Origin: Tretioscincus oriximinensis
Taxonomy: Eukaryota; Chordata; Lepidosauria; Squamata; Gymnophthalmidae
Reading direction: 5' to 3'
Assembly (NCBI GenBank): GCA_022410635.1
Contig: JAJVDF010000466.1
Span: 967,183-1,031,182, forward strand
Length of the DNA: 64,000 nt
The position numbers were made by a program, and so were the translations under genes. The notes under the pieces were generated by a model. The model did not search any database, was not told the DNA's origin, and worked only from the letters and a program-made list of their open reading frames with translations. Every line of letters begins with the position of its first letter. The first letter of the stretch is position 1. Below are positions 57,656 to 64,000 of this stretch, in pieces.

Positions 57656-59529
57656 TTATGTTCCATAAGCTAAAGTGGGAGTGACAGAACTAGTGGTTTC
57701 TGCATTGCTACAGCTTATGTATTTCCACCGAACTCAACATAAATCTAGGCTGCAGCCAAAGTTTTTTGGGAGCCATGATAGTTTTGCACCAAATATGTTG
57801 TAGCTCATAGCACCATGACAATGCTTAATTGCTTTAATGCTTTGAAGGGTCATTTTTCTACGGGGTGTGCTTGTGGATGACTGTACAGGAATTATTATGA
57901 TACATTGTATGAATTTCAGTGGAATCAACTAAAGTTTTAATCAGCAAGGGAAAGGTGAAAATTGTCGTGATCACAAGGAATTTCTTCTGTGATTTCAAGC
58001 ATAAAAGGCTTAGTGATTGTGCATATAGGCTGATAGAAAAAAAAGCAGAAGCCCATTGTAACGCTATAAAGGGAAATAGCGAATAAAAGAAGTCAGCCTG
58101 GAGTGCAGACAGCCTCCTTTCTACATACAAGACTTGCACAGCGTTGTAAATCATCCCAACACTATGTCATGTCAACTGGATTGTATTTTTGGTTCACAAG
58201 TCTGCATTGATGTAGCAGTTAGCATGTCTCCATTTCTAAGCATTTACTTTCTAGCATGGATACAACTTAGCATAAGCATATACTCAGAAAGCTCATAAGT
58301 GCCTGTTTTTTAAAACCATGTCTGCTGACTTCCTATTCATGTCATTTTTGACAAGCAGGGGGTGATATGATACTGTGCAGTAGTTTGTGGGAATAGCTCT
58401 CTCAGGTCTGTTTCATTACATGGTTAATTAAGCAAGGTCACTGAGTCTTTTTTGAGGTCTTTCAATTGAAGCACCATCTCTGCAGGTTGAACTGATCTGT
58501 TAATTATCTTAAATCCCCAAACAGTATGGAAATATTAAATGTGCATTATGTATGTAGTATTTATATATGTGGGTGCCTGTGTGGGGTTGTGTGCATTATC
58601 TAAAGGGCTACATTTGCATTTGTATTCATAAATATTCACACATTATCTCTATGATCTGTGATCAATATATATCATCTATAATCCAATCATCAGGTAGCTA
58701 TATCCACGGTAAGGATAATCTTGAAAAAGCTAATTGTACAAGTTAACTCTTGAGTCATATGCAAATGTGAAGTAAATATGAATAATTAATACAAAGTAAT
58801 GTGTCATCTATAGCAATAAGTTTCACTTTACACTAACAGTCTGACTTATCTATGACACAGGATCACTAGAGAGGTTAATTTCTTTATGCAAGAGAACAAG
58901 AAATGCGCACAGATAAATAATTAAGTATATAAACAAGTACATGAGCTACAGGATTACATAACACCATGGTTGAGGTAGGAAACGAATGCTGGAAAATTGG
59001 TTATAGAAGCTAAAACAATAGGAAACAATTCACTGCATAATTTATGCCTGAGAGAATTAAGGAGAATATCTATATATATTTATTGGAATTAATTCAGCTC
59101 AGCTGATTTATTCATACGTACAAAATAATGAAAATATTGTAGGATTATTATCAAATGATTGTGACCCCTTGAGCCTGTAGGATAGGAGATCAGACAATTA
59201 TGTGTTATGAGAACCATTTGGACATGTGTCCAACAGTATTCACATAATTAGGAACTTATGTTTGGTTGGACACGCTGGCAATTAATGGGGGAAAAAACTG
59301 GAATTTCTGAAAAGACTGAAATTTCTTCAGTTACCAGGACACTACAACAGGCATCAATGGGAGACTCTGACAGAACAGCTCATTCAAGTGGGTGAGTTTA
59401 TTCCTATCAAATGCCCCTGAAGACAGATAAACATTTATAGAAGGAAAAGGTTTAAAAAGAATAAAGCAAGGTTTTTAATGCCTATATGATGTGAACCCAG
59501 TAGGGCAGTATAAAATTACAACCTATCTA
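57656..59529. other. unique AT-rich sequence with POU octamers
   Basis: No repeat is recognised. Perfect octamers occur at 58612-58619 (ATTTGCAT) and 58759-58766 (ATGCAAAT). Possible regulatory DNA; not shown. Confidence 0.3.
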
Positions 59530-59614
59530 AGATGATTTANTGAATGCTGAATTAAGAAGGGTACTGGACCCAATGACCCGGGAGGTCCCTTCCAACTCTA
59601 TGATTCCATGATCT
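59530..59614 (+). mobile_element. CR1 LINE 3' tail
   Basis: GGACCCAATGACCCGGGAGG, then TCCCTTCCAACTCTATGATT, is a CR1 3' end with a short tail. Confidence 0.85.
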
Positions 59615-60352
59615 CATTTACCAGCATTAATTCTGAAAGATGCATTGGCTGGAAGCAGTCAATAGGAATATTAGGACTCAAGGGTAGGGAGATTGTTTAT
59701 ATTGGTACTGTTTCCTTAATACAAAATCTCTGAACATGACTTCCCAATGCATTCTCTGGACTTTCATGTGAATTAGAGGTTGGATAGAAACAGATGCAAC
59801 TGTGTACTACCTCATCTTTAGTGCCTTTTCCCACTGTGTGTGCAAATGTAACCACAATTAGGATTGCACTGCTCAATACTATCTAATATTCTCCAGTGGT
59901 TGATAACAAAAACTATGTTTTCAAAATATGAAACTTCACTTGAGGAAGTCTCCACAGGGACATAAAGGGTTTATCAATACAGTGTTTATTTTCATTTTGG
60001 TTTCTTGTTTTAAAATTACATAATCCACAAAATATCTATGTTCGTATTCAGGTATTCAGGTTCCAGATGGTGTCCCTGAAGGAAAGGTTAAGATGTCTTT
60101 TTGCAACATAATCACGTTCTTGATAAGCTAACTAACGTCAGAGTTTCTATGTTATCAGCCTGTCCTCTTCGCATAAGACAATAACTAATGTGAGAAGTGA
60201 TAAATTAAGCAAGTACAAAGAAGACGGACAGCTCTAGGTTTCTTCTTTGTTCCACCATCTTTTCTTTGTGGAGCAGAGACATGAATAAAAGTGCTTCTTT
60301 CCAGTCTTATCTGGGTACACNAGGAGCATAAGAGGCCACGAGAATATGTTAT
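59615..60352. other. intergenic, nothing recognised
   Basis: No supported gene or repeat. Confidence 0.5.
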
Positions 60353-60360
60353 GTAATATG

Positions 60361-60719
60361 CAGCAGCGGCTGGTGCAGTTTGAGGCTGGGGGGGGGGGCG
60401 CAGGTTCCTCTAGTCTCAGCAAAGTTAGAAACGCGGCTGGGAGGAGGCACATTGAAGCACTTACCGGTCTCTCTCTCAGTCTGCAAGTTGAATGTCAATA
60501 CAAAATGGAACCTATGCGGTAACCGAGAGAGAGAGACTATAGGCCCTACTAGGCAGCCCTCCCATTGGTTCTCGGATTGGTGACCCCTTTTGTGAATTAA
60601 AAAAGTTTCCTGGAGCTTTTTGATTTGTTGGCAGCTCCCCTAAGAAAGGAGATTTTATAATTGATTTTAATCTCTAAGTGTTCGCTGAACCCCATGAACT
60701 CAGCGGCCAGCCGCTACTG
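60361..60719. mobile_element. hAT-type non-autonomous element, perfect 8-bp duplication
   Basis: The 359-bp element begins CAGCAGCGGCTGGTGCAG and ends with an inverted CAGTAGCGGCTGG. GTAATATG directly flanks it on both sides (60353-60360 and 60720-60727). An identical 8-bp target duplication with short CAG-type inverted ends is the mark of hAT transposons. An internal pair (GGTCTCTCTCTC and GAGAGAGAGACTAT) can also fold. It encodes no transposase. Confidence 0.9.
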
Positions 60720-60727
60720 GTAATATG

Positions 60728-61089
60728 AAATGCTTTTGCTTTGCAAACGTGGAAAAGAAGTTACTTTAACAGAAGTTACTTTTTAAAAAGTTAACAGTAA
60801 AAGTGCAAAAATTACTCAAACCTGTGAGTATTGCAGTGTTTTCATCCATGTGTGGTAACAATGAATTGTCAAGAGCATTTCATTTTATCTAAAGTTTGAT
60901 CCTTCCTCTTTTCTTTATAGGAAATAGGAAAATATTTACAATAGCCTAAGAGAAATGCTGCTGAATAGGACCACAACCCATCTAGATTTGTATCAACTCT
61001 CATTTGAAGCAGAAGATAAAGACATAACTTTCAAAACACAGCAGATAGGTTGCTAACTAGTGCAGTCAGCTAGTGCACATTACTTTGAT
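60728..61089. other. intergenic; short CR1/L3 scrap
   Basis: AAATGCTGCTGAATAGGACC and ACAACCCATCTAG near 60954-60986 are a worn fragment of the CR1/L3 3' end (- strand). Nothing else is recognised. Confidence 0.5.
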
Positions 61090-61530
61090 CCTATAAGAAC
61101 TGGCTACCCATTATCTGCTGAGCCCAGTTCTAAGTATTAAACATTGAATTATAAGGCCCCAACATCTTGGGCCCCGAATATTTGAAGGAACACCTCCTCC
61201 CAAATCTACCTACCTATGCCATAGGCTCTTCCAATGAGGATTTGGTGGTTCCACCATCTTCACTTGTCAAAGGGATGTGAATGCATGGGAGGGCCTTCTG
61301 TATTAGCCTCAGATACAGAATGGTTTCCCCCCGTTTAGACATCTGGTGAAGATACACGTATTTACCCTGGTCTTTGGTTGAACCAATTGTATCCTCTATA
61401 ATTGCACTGTTATCATTTTTAACTATCCTTGTTTTAACTGTTTTCATGATTTTTCTACTGCGATCTGCCCTGAGACCTTTGGGTATAGAACAAAATATAA
61501 ATGAAGGTAAATAAATAAATAATACCGCTG
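61090..61530 (+). mobile_element. L2-type LINE 3' end
   Basis: ORF end and 3' UTR with AAGGCCCCAACATCTTGGGC, CTACCTACCTATGCC, GGATTTGGTGGTTCCACC and CTGCCCTGAGACCTTTGGGT, ending in AAATAAATAAATAA. It is the longest L2-type copy here. Confidence 0.75.
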
Positions 61531-61547
61531 ACTCCCTACAAATGTCC

Positions 61548-61690
61548 CTTAGTAGAATCTTGCCTGTTTTTCCAAACTTGAAGAAGTTCCTAGGCATTTG
61601 TTCCAGTTGCTAATTATATTCCTGTCCCCCATGAATTTATCTAACACTTTTTAAAAATTATCGAAGCTGTTTGCTGTCACCACCTCTTTA
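61548..61690 (-). mobile_element. CR1/L3-type LINE fragment
   Basis: CCTTAGTAGAATCTTGCCTG, CCCATGAATTTATCTAAC and CGAAGCTGTTTGCTGTCACC match the inverted 3' end in a diverged form. Confidence 0.65.
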
Positions 61691-62496
61691 TGCTGATGAT
61701 TTGTGCTGACATAATTTGATACAGTGAATTGATTCAAGGGTTTACACAAGCTAACTTATTTGACCCTCTGCTAGGGACCATGCTCATGCAATCAGGTGAC
61801 TCACCATTCCTATCTAGTCAAGCCTTTGGACTGTTTAAGTGGACCTCAAGCACCTTATATATCCACACATGAAAGCAGCATTTGGGCCTTTTCTCTGCCA
61901 AAGATGTCTAACAGTAGATGTTTTTGCACACAGTAGAATGAAAAGGGTGGCTTAAACATAAGAGATGGCAGTGAACCCACATTACAGGCCAGAAAACAGT
62001 GTATGTACTCTTTACACAGAAGTTCATGTGCAGCATTAGAAGGGACAAGGCAGCCATTAGAAAAGCTTCATGGAGGAAAAAGCTTTTATTCAGGGCACCT
62101 CAGTTGTTATACTGAACATCTATGTTGGCCCTCTCTCTGTTATCCCCTGCCAGCTATCTATCGCATATCTTTCTGCTCTCAAGGAGAAAAATAAATGAAA
62201 GCAACGAAAGGGTAGAAGCGTCTTCACAATGTGAATCAGGTTACCAGAAAAAAGCAGTACCATAGAATTGCACTTTTAATAAATATGCCAAAGAGGAAAT
62301 TCCAGCAGGCACAGCTTATAATGCCAGCAGCATCAGCTGAAATTTTCTCTTTGACACACTCATGCTGTTCTTCTTTATTTTTTGGTAACCCTAAACATGA
62401 GGAGGTTTTAAATCCCATTTTTGTTCCATGCAATGCTTCATGTCCTAGCATGAAGATCAGATATATAGAACTTATTAATCAGTGTGCTTTGATTGT
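61691..62496. other. intergenic, nothing recognised
   Basis: No supported gene or repeat. Confidence 0.5.
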
Positions 62497-63212
62497 TAAG
62501 AACATAAGAACATAAGAAGAGCCATACTGGATCGGGCCAGAGCCCATCTAGTCCAGCATTCTGTCTCACACAGAGGCCCACCAGATGCATCTGGGCAGCC
62601 GAACAGAAGAAAGCAAAATATGCACCTGTTCAAGACTCCCGAAAAAAATGGTATTTCAGGAGTCCTGCCTGTTCCTCCATCCCGAAGGCAGCATCCAGAC
62701 ATCCATCCTAGTACCTATTTATACCCTTGGTGTCCATGAACCTGTCTAGTCCTGTCTTGAAGCCACCACCTCTTCAGGAAGTAAATTCCACAGGCCGATT
62801 ACCCTCTGAGTGAAAAAAATACTTTCCTTTGTCTGTTCTCACTTTTCTGCCCATCAGTTTCAAAGAGTGCCCTCTGGTCCTAGTGTTGTGTGATAGAGAA
62901 AACATTTTTTCTCTATTCACCCTATCCATCCCATGCATGATTTTGTACACTTCAATCAGATCACCTCTCAAACGTTGCCTTTCAAGGTTGAAGAGGCCCA
63001 GACGCTGCAGCCTGACTTCATAAGGGAGGTGCTCATTCTTGTTGCCCTCTTCTGCACCTTCTCCAGTTCCACAATATCCCTCTTGAGATGTGGTGACCAG
63101 AACTGAACACAGTATTCCAAATGTGGCCTCACCACAGATTTATAAAGAGGCAAAACAACATTTGCTGACTTGTGTCCTCTGGTCCTAGTGTTATATGATA
63201 GAGAAAACGTCT
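62497..63212 (-). mobile_element. CR1/L3-type LINE, longest copy
   Basis: An inverted copy starting AACATAAGAACATAAGAAGA. On the - strand it encodes MPLYKSVVRPHLEYCVQFWS, then PHLKRDIVELEKVQKRATRM, DLIEVYKIMHGMDRVNREKM and VRTDKGKYFFHSEGNRPVEF. This is the C-terminus of a CR1/L3 reverse transcriptase, followed by its 3' UTR. It is the reference for the other copies in this window. Confidence 0.9.
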
Positions 63213-63394
63213 TTGAACTTAGCTGGATAAAATAAGCCTTTGGTTTTATTTCAGGGACTGGCCCAGGTATTACTTGTGAATACTAAATCAAATAAATTGC
63301 ATATAAAATAATACAAAAGCAGTATAAAATACACTTTAAATATACAGTACAGTAAGAAAAATAAAAAATAAAGTTTAATACAAAATAAACAACC
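63213..63394. other. AT-rich stretch, nothing recognised
   Basis: AT-rich sequence with several AATAAA-like hexamers on both strands, between the LINE and the CpG-rich block. Confidence 0.45.
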
Positions 63395-64000
63395 GCTGGG
63401 GAACCTTGGTACCGGAGGCGGCGGACAGGAGTCAGAATCCCCAGCGATAGAAGAAGGAGGGACTCTGCTGCGGATCACGGTAGCTCGCCGGCTCAGCAAC
63501 TCAAGCGGCGAAGACAAGCGGCAAATTTAGGCTCCGTATGGAAGAGGCAACAGGAAAAAAGTTTTGAAAAATGTCCTTTTGAATTTTAGGCTCTGTTTGG
63601 ATGGGAGCCTCGATGGTGGCGCTAGAGAGCAAAACAGTGTCCTTCCGCGGAACTATTTTTCCTCCTCAGAAGCTGTCAAATGGAGAAAAACAGTTCCTCA
63701 AGGTAGGGAAAAACGCTGGAAAATCGCCAAATGGCGGCGGAAAGACGCGGAAGCGCTGAAAATGGAGGATCCACGTGGCGAAAGGGTGGATCGCAGGGAA
63801 AATTAACAATCAGGCTCTGGATCAGCAACCAAGGGTGGATCGGGGACCGGGTNGTCTGCAGGAGGCGCGTCAATGGCGGGAACTGGATCTCCCGCGGGAT
63901 TTGGCGCCGGCCCAAGATAACTCCTCACGAACTTGGCTGGGACCCAGAGCGGACCTCCCTCCGTCTGCACGGCGGCGTAGCCCCTCCCCCAAGTTAAAAG
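63395..64000. promoter_or_regulatory. CpG-rich block, candidate promoter or L1 5' UTR
   Basis: I count about forty CpGs in 600 bases, while the rest of the window is CpG-poor. YY1-like AAATGGCGGC (63729-63738) and CAATGGCGGG (63871-63880), and an E2F-like TTTGGCGCC (63900-63908), lie inside. No frame resembles a known protein. It may be a host CpG-island promoter or the GC-rich 5' end of a LINE, cut by the window edge. The direction of transcription is not known. Confidence 0.45.

Overview
This is a eukaryotic, vertebrate, AT-rich window that is mostly non-coding. The one host gene I can support is the 3' end of TUBGCP3 (gamma-tubulin complex component 3, GCP3) on the + strand. Six spliced coding exons between 513 and 13486 give the last 257 residues and the stop codon. 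The repeat mix points to a squamate reptile, most likely a lizard: CR1/L3-type and L2-type LINEs, a BovB/RTE fragment, a reptile-type L1, a DIRS element, Ty3/gypsy remnants, hAT, Tc1 and Tigger DNA transposons, and several tRNA-derived SINEs. The species call is inference. Single n bases are scattered through the window; one falls in a TUBGCP3 codon.

Layout. 1-13486: TUBGCP3 exons and introns; the 9.6-kb first intron holds a minisatellite, SINEs, an L2-type tail and a foldback element. 13487 to about 14630: 3' UTR and candidate poly(A) signals. 14.6-32.8 kb: repeats plus unique sequence, including a Tigger-type element (17269-17549), a Sp1/TATA core promoter probably in an LTR (18357-18380), a 1.1-kb segment present twice (18775-19885 and 30700-31891), gag-like and Ty3/gypsy RNase H/integrase remnants, and CR1/L3 copies. 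33.85-37.0 kb: a decayed DIRS retrotransposon with inverted terminal repeats and the internal complementary region that defines the group, followed by a BovB fragment. 37.5-51.3 kb: a family of hAT-like elements (long about 400 bp, short foldback about 200 bp), an interrupted Tc1 relic, SINEs, microsatellites. 51.3-60.3 kb: mostly unique sequence, with an L1 C-terminal fragment on the - strand and CR1 tails. 60.4-63.2 kb: a hAT-type element with a perfect 8-bp target-site duplication, L2-type and CR1/L3 fragments. 63.4-64.0 kb: a CpG-rich block with YY1- and E2F-like sites running off the window.

GCP3 works in the gamma-tubulin ring complex; no other gene in the window is linked to that role. 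In mammals the 3' side of TUBGCP3 faces SPACA7 and SOX1, so the unique gene-poor DNA downstream could hold long-range regulatory elements; this rests on synteny I cannot test here. I found no CRISPR array, operon, RNA gene, or clearly new biological system. The most informative items are the DIRS architecture, the hAT-like family with one filled/empty site pair, the 1.1-kb duplication and the CpG-rich edge.
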